DNA of 39,239 nt from UKL13-2 sp031430555 (lineage in GTDB: Bacteria; Pseudomonadota; Gammaproteobacteria; Burkholderiales; Usitatibacteraceae), in assembly GCA_031430555.1 (NCBI GenBank), contig JANPBQ010000014.1, positions 1-39,239 of the forward strand, in the 5' to 3' direction. The notes below the pieces were generated by a model, which saw only the letters and a list, made by a program, of their open reading frames with translations, had not been told where the DNA came from and did no database searches. How positions within the stretch are numbered: the first letter of the stretch is position 1; each line of letters begins with the position of its first letter. Of this stretch, positions 1 to 8,433 are shown in pieces. A program made the position numbers and the translations under genes.

Positions 1-34
1 TCTGGTAACGTTGGGTTTCGGTGAGGGGTGGCAT
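1..34 (-). CDS. 5' end of a leftward gene, possibly IS30-type transposase (partial)
   Basis: Read leftward, an AAGGAG Shine-Dalgarno site precedes an ATG at 34, followed by eleven codons (MPPLTETQRYQ) before the window ends. The strong ribosome site makes this start credible. The LTxxQRYQ string resembles the N-terminus of IS30-family transposases, which open with a similar stretch before a helix-turn-helix, but eleven residues are too few for a firm call. The 149 bases between this start and the S9 peptidase stop hold nothing else I recognise; an insertion-sequence end could lie there. Confidence 0.35.
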   Translation of the reverse strand, partial: MPPLTETQRYQ

Positions 35-183
35 GGCGGTATCTCCTTTTGTCTTCGTAAACAAAGGGTACCGCAATCGCTGCTCTTCACCCCTTTCGAT
101 TCGACCTGAAGTCCGACAAGTCGAACGCGAATATTCCAAATGCCCCCGAAATGCGCGCCAGTCCTTGACTCTGCCCTGCTGGT

Positions 184-2637
184 CTACGGGGACTTTCCCG
201 CATTCTTCACAAAGCGATCCAGCCAGCGCTGAATTTCCCAGAGTCGGTGCAACACCGATTCGCGACCCCGGTAGTTGTGGTCTTCATACGGCAGCATGAC
301 CAGCCGCGTGGTGCCACCGAGACCGCGAATCGCCTGATAGAGCCGCTCGCTTTGCAGCGGGAACGTGCCCGCATCGGAATCGGCTTCACCGTGCATCAGC
401 AGCAGGGGCGCTTTGATGCGATCCGCGAAATTGAACGGTGACATCTGACCGTACACTTCGCGCGCCTTCCAAAAATTTCGCTCCTCGGACTGGAAGCCGA
501 ACGGCGTCAAGCTGCGGTTGTACGCGCCGCTTTCGGCGATGCCGGCGGCAAACAATCGCGTGTGTGCCAGAAGATTCGCGACCATGAATGCGCCGTAAGA
601 GTGCCCGCCGATGGCGATCTTGCCGCGCTCGGCCACGCCGCGCCGCACGACTTCCTCGACTGCCGCCTCCGCGCTCGCAATCAATTGCGGCAAATAGACA
701 TCATTGGGCTCGCGACCACTGTCGGCAATGATCGGCATTTGCGGATTGTCCAGCACGGCGTAACCCAAATTCAACAACGGCAACGCCCCGTTGAAACTCG
801 GACGCGAATAGCGGAACGGCGAGGCCAACACTTGGCTCGCCGCATCGGTCGATCGAAATTCGCGCGGGTAGGCCCATATGATCATCGGTGGCGGATCGTC
901 GCCTTTCTTGAAACCGAGCGGCAGATAAAGTGTGCCCGACAACTCGACCCCATCGCGACGTTTGTAGCGGATCACTTCTTTGCTCGCGCTGCCGATCGGG
1001 TTGCGCGGACTGGTGAATCGCGTGACGGGCTGCAACGTGCCTGAACCCAGATCGCGCAAATAGACGTTCGGCGGTTCACTCGCGCTTTCACGTTGCATCA
1101 GTAATCGCGAATTGCCATCGGCGTCGAACAAGGCCATCGGCACATCGTAGTAGGGTGCGTCGGATCGATACAATCGCCGTGCCTCGCGGCTCTCGACATC
1201 ATAGCGGTCGATGAACGGTCGATCGCCGTCCGGCGACGCGCCATTGCCGATCAGGTAAATGGCTTTTCCATCGGGCGTGAAATTGAGCACCCGTGCGCCG
1301 CGCGAATTGGTTTCCGTCAAGGGCACGCCGGGATCGCCGTAGCGGTCTTCGGTCAACCGATCAAACAATTTCACCGGGGCGCGCGCAGCCGAATTTTCAC
1401 CGGGGAAAATTCGCCACACCATGGTACGACGCGTTTTCCGCGAGGCTTCGATGAGGATCGCGACATCATCGCGCCCCCAGTAAATGGATTGAAAACGCAA
1501 ATCGATGCGCGCGAGCAATTGTGCGTCGGCGTCGAACGGTGCGGCGAGTGAAAACAATTGATCGCCGAGGCCGTTGCGGCGGCCCTCGATCGGTTGCACC
1601 CAGGTGATGCTGGCCGGCGCATCACCGCGCCAGCCATATTGCCGCGGGCCTTTGCGCACGGCATCGGGATCCGGCTCGTCGTCCTCGGCCAGCGTCAATT
1701 CAGATAGCACTTTGACACTGCGACCGACATCGACTTCGCGCGCATCGCGGATCTCAGTGCGCAGGGGGAATTGCGATACGGGCACGGAATAGGAAAACGG
1801 CCGACGCACCGATTGCACCAACACATATTCGCCGTCCGGCGAAGGTTGAAACGCGCGGATCAAGCCGCTCGTCAACGAAGTAATTTTGCCGTCGAGTGCG
1901 ATATTCGCAAGTTCGCTCGTGGCGTAGTACTCGAACATGGCTTCATCGTGCCGCGACCGCAACAAATCCTGATAGGTGCGGACGGGATTGCGTTTGCCGA
2001 GGCTTTCCTGCACCGCCGGCCCGGACGACGCCGCAGAGAACTTCGGCGGGGCCCCACGACCGAGTGGAACCAGATTGGCGACCAGTGATTTCGAATCGCT
2101 ATGCCACATCATCGGCCGTCCCATCACGCCACTCAGCAGTCGATCCGTGATGCGCTTGGCGACCGCGCCGTTTTGAATCTCCACCACCATAAGCTCAACG
2201 CCGTTTTCGCGCACCAGCGTGAAAGCAATTCGTTTCCCGTCGGGCGACCAGAGTGCATCGCCGATGCGCGCGCCCGCAGGCACGCCCGTGACGACCTTTT
2301 CGCTGCGGTCGGCAATCTTTACCAGCTTGATGCCGACCGTCAAAATTGCCCGGCTTTGATCGTTGTTGCGCGGATTGATGCGCAAGCCCGCGAGCCGCAG
2401 CTCGGGTTGGGCGAGATCGGCGACCGAGGGCAACGGGGGCCGCTCCAATAACATCAGCCACTCGCGGTTCGGCGCCAAAATGGTTTGTGGAATTTGCGGC
2501 GCATCGACCATGTCGATGATTGTTTGCGGCGGTTGCTGGTAACGCGGCGCATCAACGGCGACCGCTGCACAGGGCAAGATTGCCATTGCGAGGAGCAACG
2601 CCAATTTGACCAGCCGGGGCGAAAAACTCAGTGACAT
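184..2637 (-). CDS. Exported S9-family serine peptidase, glutamyl endopeptidase-like
   Basis: 817 residues from the ATG at 2637. The frame stays open to a TTG at 2667, but the ATG gives a clean Sec signal peptide (Lys/Arg, hydrophobic core, AVA cleavage near residue 27), so I prefer it. The N-terminal two thirds read like a WD/PD40-type beta-propeller (repeated SPDGK/TPDGK strings). The C-terminal third is an alpha/beta hydrolase with nucleophile Ser about 680 in GGHSYGAFM, Asp about 750 in HGEADSD, and His about 787 in EDHNYRGR. The stretch after the nucleophile (SGAYNRSLTPFGFQ) closely resembles plant chloroplast glutamyl endopeptidase (S9D) rather than classical prolyl oligopeptidase. The likely role is peptide degradation in the periplasm. 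It is divergent from the MBOAT gene across about 150 bp. Family is firm; specificity is inferred. Confidence 0.88.
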   Translation of the reverse strand: MSLSFSPRLVKLALLLAMAILPCAAVAVDAPRYQQPPQTIIDMVDAPQIPQTILAPNREWLMLLERPPLPSVADLAQPELRLAGLRINPRNNDQSRAILTVGIKLVKIADRSEKVVTGVPAGARIGDALWSPDGKRIAFTLVRENGVELMVVEIQNGAVAKRITDRLLSGVMGRPMMWHSDSKSLVANLVPLGRGAPPKFSAASSGPAVQESLGKRNPVRTYQDLLRSRHDEAMFEYYATSELANIALDGKITSLTSGLIRAFQPSPDGEYVLVQSVRRPFSYSVPVSQFPLRTEIRDAREVDVGRSVKVLSELTLAEDDEPDPDAVRKGPRQYGWRGDAPASITWVQPIEGRRNGLGDQLFSLAAPFDADAQLLARIDLRFQSIYWGRDDVAILIEASRKTRRTMVWRIFPGENSAARAPVKLFDRLTEDRYGDPGVPLTETNSRGARVLNFTPDGKAIYLIGNGASPDGDRPFIDRYDVESREARRLYRSDAPYYDVPMALFDADGNSRLLMQRESASEPPNVYLRDLGSGTLQPVTRFTSPRNPIGSASKEVIRYKRRDGVELSGTLYLPLGFKKGDDPPPMIIWAYPREFRSTDAASQVLASPFRYSRPSFNGALPLLNLGYAVLDNPQMPIIADSGREPNDVYLPQLIASAEAAVEEVVRRGVAERGKIAIGGHSYGAFMVANLLAHTRLFAAGIAESGAYNRSLTPFGFQSEERNFWKAREVYGQMSPFNFADRIKAPLLLMHGEADSDAGTFPLQSERLYQAIRGLGGTTRLVMLPYEDHNYRGRESVLHRLWEIQRWLDRFVKNAGKSP

Positions 2638-2787
2638 AGCAATGCTGAATAGGGGGGCGGTAAGCAACCTCGCATGATACGCCTTGAGGCGTGATTCTTA
2701 TTGCGCGCCGCAGCGTGTGCGTGAGTCGGCGTGACCATCGCGACAATGCAGCGTTGACTCGACCGGAAGCCACCCGGAGAATGGCGC

Positions 2788-4215
2788 ATGCTTTTCAACA
2801 GTTACGAATATTTGTATCTATTCCTGCCGCTCGCGTTGGCCGGTTTTTTCGCGTTGCAGCGGTCATCGAACGCGGCGCTCGCCTGGCTGGTCGCGGCATC
2901 GCTCGGCTTTTACGCGTGGTGGAATCCGTGGCATGTGCCGGTCGTGATCGGCAGCATCGCCGTCAATTTCTGGGTGGGCCGGCGCATCATGGCCACCGCC
3001 GCAAATCGTACGTGTTGGCTTTGGTTCGGCATTGCCTGCAACCTGCTGTTGCTGGGTGTTTTCAAGTACACGCACTTTGTGTGGGGCATCGCCGCGGATT
3101 TGTCGGCTGCGTCGATGACGCTGCCTGCGATCGCGTTACCGCTGGGCATCAGTTTTTTTACTTTCACGCAGATCGCCTATCTGGTCGATACCTCGCGCGG
3201 CGACGTGCGCGAGACCAACCCGCTTTATTACGCGCTGTTCGTTACTTTCTTTCCGCATCTGCTGGCCGGCCCGATCATTCACCACAAAGAGATGATGCCG
3301 CAGTTCGCGGATACCGCCAATCGCCGCTTCAATGCGGAGAATTTTGCGCGTGGACTCTTCCTGCTGGCGCTGGGATTCGGCAAGAAAGTGCTGATCGCCG
3401 ATCCGCTCGGCACGGCTGCGAACGCCGGCTACGCGGACATCGGCGCGTTGGGTTTTTTGGATGCGTGGATGACGACGCTGGCCTACACGTTTCAAATCTA
3501 CTTCGATTTCTCCGGCTATACCGATATGGCGCTCGGTGCCGCGTTGATGTTCAATATCCGCTTGCCGGTGAATTTCAATTCGCCCTATCTCGCCGCGAAT
3601 ATTCAGGATTTCTGGCGGCGTTGGCACATCACGCTTTCAAGATTTTTGCGCGACTATCTCTATGTGCCGCTGGGCGGCAATCGCGCCGGTGAATGGCGCA
3701 TTGCGGGCAATGTGATGGCGACATTTTTGCTCGGTGGCTTGTGGCATGGCGCGGGCTGGACCTTCATCGTATGGGGCGGATTGCATGGCGCAGCGCTGGT
3801 GATTTGCCGCGCGTGGCAGCGAACGGGATGGCGTATGCACCAGTTTGCCGCGATCGCCTTGACGTTCTTTTTTGTGCATGTAACGTGGATTTTTTTCCGC
3901 GCACCTTCGTTGTCGGATGCGTGGAGGATGCTTGTGAAATTGTTGCCGTCAGCCGCAGAATGGGCCGCGTTCATGGGAAACATTTCGCCGAACCAGTGGC
4001 CGTTGAAATCGCTCATAGGCCTTCCCGATGCCGCCCCTGCGACCGGCCTCATCCTGTTGCTGGCCGCGTGCATGGTGGTGATTCCCGTCAACAGCGATCG
4101 GCTCGCCGAACGCTTTTCCGCCAACGCGCGGGAATGCGTTTTCGCGAGCGTGCTGTTGACGCTCGGCACGCTGACGCTCGGGCAAGTCACGCAATTTCTG
4201 TATTTCAATTTCTGA
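2788..4215 (+). CDS. MBOAT-family membrane O-acyltransferase (AlgI-like)
   Basis: 475 residues, mostly hydrophobic, with about ten membrane segments, the usual size for AlgI/DltB-type MBOAT proteins. It opens with the family's typical FNSYEYLYLFLPL stretch and carries the conserved QIYFDFSGYTDMA block. The invariant histidine region is LWHGAGWTFIVWGGLHG, with His320 and His333. A GGAGA ribosome site lies about ten bases upstream of the ATG. AlgI-type enzymes pass acetyl groups across the inner membrane to modify exported polysaccharides. The stop overlaps the next gene's ATG by one base (TGATG), so the two are translationally coupled. There are no alginate or other polymer synthesis genes nearby, so the acceptor is unknown. 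Confidence 0.9.
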   Translation: MLFNSYEYLYLFLPLALAGFFALQRSSNAALAWLVAASLGFYAWWNPWHVPVVIGSIAVNFWVGRRIMATAANRTCWLWFGIACNLLLLGVFKYTHFVWGIAADLSAASMTLPAIALPLGISFFTFTQIAYLVDTSRGDVRETNPLYYALFVTFFPHLLAGPIIHHKEMMPQFADTANRRFNAENFARGLFLLALGFGKKVLIADPLGTAANAGYADIGALGFLDAWMTTLAYTFQIYFDFSGYTDMALGAALMFNIRLPVNFNSPYLAANIQDFWRRWHITLSRFLRDYLYVPLGGNRAGEWRIAGNVMATFLLGGLWHGAGWTFIVWGGLHGAALVICRAWQRTGWRMHQFAAIALTFFFVHVTWIFFRAPSLSDAWRMLVKLLPSAAEWAAFMGNISPNQWPLKSLIGLPDAAPATGLILLLAACMVVIPVNSDRLAERFSANARECVFASVLLTLGTLTLGQVTQFLYFNF

Positions 4216-5321
4216 TGCGTATTCCTGATTCCGACGCGAATCCCACCCTGCATCGCCCCGGCGTGTTCATTCTCGCCACGCTCGCGTTAACCGCGACGAT
4301 GCTGATTGCGGTCGCGATATTCAATTGGAAGATTGATCCGTTCCAGCAATACCGCCTCGCCCGCGCCGAAGAGGCGCGCTTCCCGCGCGCGCTGCAGCGC
4401 TACATTAACCCCGGTCTCGCCAAGCATGCGGATTACGATTTCGTCATCACCGGATCGTCGCTGATGGAAAATTATCATTTGCCCGAGGTCGATCGGCTCT
4501 GTGGTGCGAAGTCGATCAATCTGGCGACCTCGGCCATGGCCGCGTTCGAGCAGCGCAAGATTCTTGAGGTGGCACTTGTCCACCGTGTGCCGAGACGCGT
4601 CGTGATAACGCTCGATTTCAACTCCTTCGCACCGCCGCCGGGCGAGAGCCTGCCCGACATTCCCGATCCCTTGCCGGTGTACTTGTACGACGACAATCGG
4701 CTCAACGATTTTCGCTATCTCTTGAACGGCAGTGTGGCGATGCGTGCGATGTCGATTGCACGCGGTGTGCGAATGGGCAATTATTCGACCGATGTCGACC
4801 GCGCCTGGAGTTGGGAGCATGAAGTGCAATTTGGACGCGAACGCGCGCTGAAAAATATCGATCCGGCAAATATCAATCGGCTGTTCAAGCAGGGGCCACG
4901 CACGGCGGCGCGAATGCGCGAGAGTTTCGAGATCAATATCGCGCGACTTGTCGAACAACATCCCGGCACCGAATTCAATATCGTGTTCCCGCCTTATTCG
5001 ATTGTTGTCTGGGCGGATTTTGTCCAACGCAAGCAGCTTGAGGTGTCGCTCGATTTCAAACGTCATGTTTTTCGGCGAATCGGTCGGCTGCCCAACGTGC
5101 GGATTTTCGACATGCAATGGGACGCCGACATCATCCAGAATCTCGATCACTACACCGACATTTACCATTTCAGTCCGGCCATCGGCGCGCAGCTGATGGA
5201 GGCGGCGTGTCATCACGCGCCGCGCTATCGGGTCGATGCCGAATCGCAACCGGTATTTGAAGCAAGCCTGCGAAAACAGGCGCTAGGCGTGGATGCCGCG
5301 AGTCTGGTGAAAAACCGTTGA
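4215..5321 (+). CDS. Membrane-anchored SGNH-like protein coupled to MBOAT
   Basis: 368 residues. The frame is open upstream of 4215, but the ATG that overlaps the MBOAT stop is the natural start. One N-terminal membrane segment (about 17-36) leaves the rest outside the cytoplasm. VITGSS (Gly80-Ser81-Ser82) looks like the block I serine of SGNH hydrolases, and DIYHF near the C-terminus supplies the Asp315-x-x-His318 of block V. DltD, AlgJ and AlgX pair with MBOAT acyltransferases in just this way and finish the acyl transfer in the periplasm. I infer the same role here. Overall similarity to a named family is not recognisable by eye, so an automated annotation would probably be hypothetical protein. 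Confidence 0.7.
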   Translation: MRIPDSDANPTLHRPGVFILATLALTATMLIAVAIFNWKIDPFQQYRLARAEEARFPRALQRYINPGLAKHADYDFVITGSSLMENYHLPEVDRLCGAKSINLATSAMAAFEQRKILEVALVHRVPRRVVITLDFNSFAPPPGESLPDIPDPLPVYLYDDNRLNDFRYLLNGSVAMRAMSIARGVRMGNYSTDVDRAWSWEHEVQFGRERALKNIDPANINRLFKQGPRTAARMRESFEINIARLVEQHPGTEFNIVFPPYSIVVWADFVQRKQLEVSLDFKRHVFRRIGRLPNVRIFDMQWDADIIQNLDHYTDIYHFSPAIGAQLMEAACHHAPRYRVDAESQPVFEASLRKQALGVDAASLVKNR

Positions 5322-5598
5322 ACTTGCCGCCTATTGGGCCGATTGCACGCCGGAATGCGGGAATTAATGATTAAAAAACAATACCTTGTGGCGCGATTGC
5401 CGCCTTACGTTGCGGCGCAACAAAATTAGGTTTATGCTTCGCGCCAACCTGTCGAGGCCGTTTCATTTGCGACATCGACACCACGCAAAAAACCCAGCCG
5501 TCCCCCGCCTCTAGCGACCTTAAATTAATCACTGCCAAGCGCGTTCTGCGCGAGCGATACCGCATTTTTTTCTGCGCACCTGCTCCGGCAACTTCCCC
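5322..5598. other. Intergenic leader of kup, no clear element
   Basis: This 277-base gap separates the SGNH-like gene from kup. It is relatively AT-rich around 5360-5440 and contains short GC inverted stretches (around 5400-5418), but no stem followed by a T-run. I see no strong Shine-Dalgarno site at the kup ATG and no riboswitch core I can support. Confidence 0.4.
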
Positions 5599-7470
5599 AT
5601 GGACAACTCAAACAAGAAACTCGGCGCGCTGACCATTGGAGCCGTCGGCGTGGTGTTCGGCGACATCGGCACCAGCCCGCTGTACGCGTTCAAGGAATCG
5701 TTCCATCCCAGCCACGGCATTCCGCTTTCCGAGGCCACCGTATACGGCATTTTGTCGGTGATGTTCTGGGCGATGATGGCGCTGGTGTCGGTCAAATATC
5801 TGGCGTTCATGATGCGCGCCGACAACAAAGGCGAGGGCGGCATTCTCGCGCTCACCGCGCTCGCCCAGCGCTGTTTCCGCAAAGGCACACGCCGCCACTG
5901 GTGGGTGGTGGCACTCGGCATGTTCGGCGCGTCGATGTTTTATGGCGATGCGATCATCACGCCGGCGATGACGGTATTGTCGGCGGTGGAGGGATTGCAG
6001 ATCGTCACGCCCGCATTTGAGAAATGGGTGTTGCCGATATCCATTGGCATCATGGTTGGATTATTCGCCATTCAGCGTCATGGCACCGCGGCAGTCGGGC
6101 GCTATTTCGGGCCGACGATGGTGCTATGGTTTGTGGTGTTGGCGGTGTTGGGTGTGGTGCAAATCGCCGACAACCCGATGATCCTTGCGGCCTTGAACCC
6201 GTGGTACAGCTGGCAGTTTTTCATCGACCACAAAGTCGCTGCATGGTTGACACTCGGCGCGGTGGTGTTGTGCGTGACGGGCGGCGAAGCGCTATATGCC
6301 GACATGGGGCATTTCGGCCGCAAGCCAATTCGCACGGCGTGGTTTACGCTGGTCTGGCCCGCGCTGTTGCTCAACTATTTCGGGCAGGGCGCCTTGATCC
6401 TCGCGAACCCGGAAGCGATCAAGAATCCGCTTTATCTGATGGCACCCAGCTGGGCGCTGATCCCGATGATCATTCTCGCCACGGCGGCCGCAATCATTGC
6501 CTCGCAAGCGGTCATTTCCGGTGCTTTCAGCCTCACCAAGCAGGCGATATTGCTCGGTTATTTGCCGCGCTTCAATATCGAATACACCAACGAAAAAGAA
6601 GCGGGACAAATCTATGTCCCGTTCGTCAATTGGGGATTGCTCATCGGCATCATCGCGCTGGTGTTGATCTTCAAGAATTCCACCAATCTCGCCGCCGCCT
6701 ACGGTATCGCGGTGATGCTGACGATGACCATCGACACACTGCTGTTATGGGTCGTGATGATCTATATCTGGAAGTGGAACCGCATGTTTGCCGCCGTGTT
6801 GGTGCTCGGCATTCTCGCCAACGACATCATGTTCTTGTCGGCCACGCTGACCAAAATCGCCGAGGGCGGCTGGTTCCCGCTGGTGATCGGCGCGGCGATG
6901 TTCACCATCATGAGCACCTGGCGGCGCGGCCGCGAAATCGTGCGCCGCAAAGTCAACGACGGCGCATTGCCGATGAAAGCATTCGTCGATTCAATGGCGA
7001 TGTCCGATACGCCGCGCGTCGAAGGTACGGGTGTATTCATGACCACCAGCCCGAACGGCGTGCCGAATGCGCTCCTGCACAATCTGAAGCACAACAAAGT
7101 GCTGCACGGGCGCGTGGTGGTGCTGTCGATCGTGATCGAAGACATCCCGCGAGTGCCCAAAGAAGATTACATCTGGATCAACAATCTCGGCCACGGCTTC
7201 TACACCATCAACGCGCACTACGGTTTCAAGGAGACGCCCAACATCCCCGCGATGCTCGGCGACTGCTCGCTGCAACACATGAATTTCGACATGATGGAGA
7301 CCAGCTTCTTCGTCAACCGCGAAACCCTGATCGCGCGGCCGAAAGGCGGCATGGCGCTGTGGCGCGAGCATCTATTCGTGTGGATGTCGCATCTCGCCAC
7401 CAAGGCATCGGACTACTTCCGGATACCGACCAATCGGGTGGTGGAGTTGGGGACGCAGGTCGAGATTTAG
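5599..7470 (+). CDS. kup: Low-affinity potassium uptake protein Kup
   Basis: 623 residues, the usual Kup length. The N-terminal signature GAVGVVFGDIGTSPLYAFKE is present, followed by about twelve membrane segments up to about residue 430 and a soluble C-terminal domain of about 190 residues. Kup/HAK/KUP proteins import K+ together with protons and matter when constitutive Trk/Kdp systems are limiting, for example at low pH. The gene stands alone. A palindromic element begins three bases after the stop and may end the transcript. Nothing about the protein looks damaged. Confidence 0.96.
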   Translation: MDNSNKKLGALTIGAVGVVFGDIGTSPLYAFKESFHPSHGIPLSEATVYGILSVMFWAMMALVSVKYLAFMMRADNKGEGGILALTALAQRCFRKGTRRHWWVVALGMFGASMFYGDAIITPAMTVLSAVEGLQIVTPAFEKWVLPISIGIMVGLFAIQRHGTAAVGRYFGPTMVLWFVVLAVLGVVQIADNPMILAALNPWYSWQFFIDHKVAAWLTLGAVVLCVTGGEALYADMGHFGRKPIRTAWFTLVWPALLLNYFGQGALILANPEAIKNPLYLMAPSWALIPMIILATAAAIIASQAVISGAFSLTKQAILLGYLPRFNIEYTNEKEAGQIYVPFVNWGLLIGIIALVLIFKNSTNLAAAYGIAVMLTMTIDTLLLWVVMIYIWKWNRMFAAVLVLGILANDIMFLSATLTKIAEGGWFPLVIGAAMFTIMSTWRRGREIVRRKVNDGALPMKAFVDSMAMSDTPRVEGTGVFMTTSPNGVPNALLHNLKHNKVLHGRVVVLSIVIEDIPRVPKEDYIWINNLGHGFYTINAHYGFKETPNIPAMLGDCSLQHMNFDMMETSFFVNRETLIARPKGGMALWREHLFVWMSHLATKASDYFRIPTNRVVELGTQVEI

Positions 7471-7472
7471 GC

Positions 7473-7603
7473 GGGAACTTCTATTAGCCCCCGTCGTACC
7501 GGCGCAGGCCGGTACCTAAGTTTTGTAACCTATTGAGTTGCAGTGAAAATTGGGTCCCGGACTAAATCCGGGACGACAGAATTATAGGTTGATAGAAGTT
7601 CCC
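7473..7603. repeat. MITE-like palindromic element between kup and higBA
   Basis: About 131 bases bounded by a perfect 12-base inverted repeat (GGGAACTTCTAT at 7473-7484 against its complement at 7592-7603). Inside are two further perfect hairpins: GTACCGGC at 7496-7503 with its complement at 7508-7515, and TCCCGGA at 7555-7561 with its complement at 7567-7573. A GTCGT/ACGAC pair (7493-7497 and 7573-7577) also nests symmetrically. No coding frame fits. The nested structure resembles small non-autonomous elements or REP-type repeats; it may also act as the kup transcript end. Confidence 0.6.
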
Positions 7604-7695
7604 AGGCGTTAAAACCTAGCATTGGCGAGGGTCTTCAGGGGTTTTCGCTCGGAGAGGCGCGCCATTGGTTGAGTTTGGTGGTTCAATTCGACCAG

Positions 7696-7724
7696 TTGTT
7701 GCGCGTCGCGCAACGCGCTATCAT
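7696..7724 (+). promoter_or_regulatory. higBA promoter with palindromic operator
   Basis: A sigma70-like promoter can be read as TTGTTG (7696-7701), 17-base spacer, TATCAT (7719-7724). A perfect 17-base palindrome (GTTGCGCG-T-CGCGCAAC, 7698-7714) fills most of the spacer. HigA-type antitoxins repress their own promoters by binding such palindromes, so this is the likely operator. The predicted transcript start falls at or next to the higB ATG (7731). Confidence 0.55.
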
Positions 7725-7730
7725 GACGAC

Positions 7731-8009
7731 ATGATTACATCGTTTCGGCACAAAGGATTGAAAAAATACTTTGAGTCGGGAATCGCGTCCGGTATTCAAC
7801 CGGCTCATGCAAAGCGCTTGAAAATGCAGTTGGCCGCTCTTGATACCGCACAATCGATTGAAGATGTAAACATCCCCGGCTTTCGTCTTCACGCCTTGAA
7901 AGGCGATGAGCGTGGACGCTGGTCCATTTCGGTCAATGGCAATTGGCGGCTCACATTCGAGTTCGCAAACGGCAACGCAACGATTCTGGATTACGAGGAT
8001 TATCACTAA
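7731..8009 (+). CDS. higB: HigB-type mRNA interferase toxin (RelE superfamily)
   Basis: 92 residues from the ATG at 7731. The open frame runs further upstream, but MITSFRHKGLKKYFE matches how HigB/RelE toxins begin. Later motifs fit the family: HALKGDERGRWSISVNGNWRLTFEF, where the Arg and Trp residues belong to the ribosome-dependent mRNA cleavage site, and a C-terminal DYEDYH. The toxin would cleave mRNA on translating ribosomes when its antitoxin is lost. The gene precedes its antitoxin (the reversed order typical of higBA), and the stop overlaps the higA ATG by one base (TAATG). No Shine-Dalgarno site is visible, which suggests a leaderless or very short-leader mRNA. Confidence 0.88.
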   Translation: MITSFRHKGLKKYFESGIASGIQPAHAKRLKMQLAALDTAQSIEDVNIPGFRLHALKGDERGRWSISVNGNWRLTFEFANGNATILDYEDYH

Positions 8010-8302
8010 TGGCAATGCACAATCCCCCTCACCCCGGCGCATTCATTCAAGAGGTCTATCTCACCCCCAACGAGATCAGTTGCCGCGAACTCGCCCTGAA
8101 ATTGGGCGTCGCCGCGTCGACACTTAATCGCGTCTTGAATGAATCCAGTGGCATCAGTCCCGAAATGGCGCTTCGCCTATCGAAGGCACTCGGCCGCTCG
8201 CCAGAAAGCTGGCTCACCATGCAGGACAACTACGATCTATGGCAAGCGAGGCAAACGGTGGATTTGAAAACGGTGAGCAAGATTCAGTTCGGGGTGGCGT
8301 GA
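8009..8302 (+). CDS. higA: HigA-type antitoxin, XRE-family regulator
   Basis: 97 residues from the ATG overlapping the higB stop. It opens MAMHNPPHPGAFIQEVYL, the standard start of HigA antitoxins. A helix-turn-helix follows at about residues 23-60 (CRELALKLGVAASTLNRVLN), then SPEMALRLSKALGRSPESWL and the C-terminal helix with YDLWQAR. It binds and neutralises HigB and represses the operon, probably through the palindrome at 7698-7714. The following 131 bases before the restriction-enzyme gene hold nothing recognisable. Confidence 0.92.
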   Translation: MAMHNPPHPGAFIQEVYLTPNEISCRELALKLGVAASTLNRVLNESSGISPEMALRLSKALGRSPESWLTMQDNYDLWQARQTVDLKTVSKIQFGVA

Positions 8303-8433
8303 AGCGCGTCGAAATGGCATGCGTGATTGACAGGCATGGCGACACGAAAGGCGTGACCCATAACCCCTGCCATTTCAATTGCCTCAATCGCGGTCTTGAC
8401 GCATAGTCTGGGAAACCACTCTGCGCAATCCCC

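Noticed and set aside
4287..5249. Leftward 320-codon frame opposite the SGNH-like gene
   Set aside because: The sense strand has a coupled start, a membrane anchor and catalytic motifs; the antisense translation is His/Arg-rich low-information sequence.
5322..5598. Riboswitch before kup
   Set aside because: Potassium transporters in some phyla have a c-di-AMP riboswitch, but I cannot find its conserved core here.
6024..7487. Rightward 487-codon frame overlapping kup in another phase
   Set aside because: Translation is Arg/His-rich and kup is unmistakable in its own frame.
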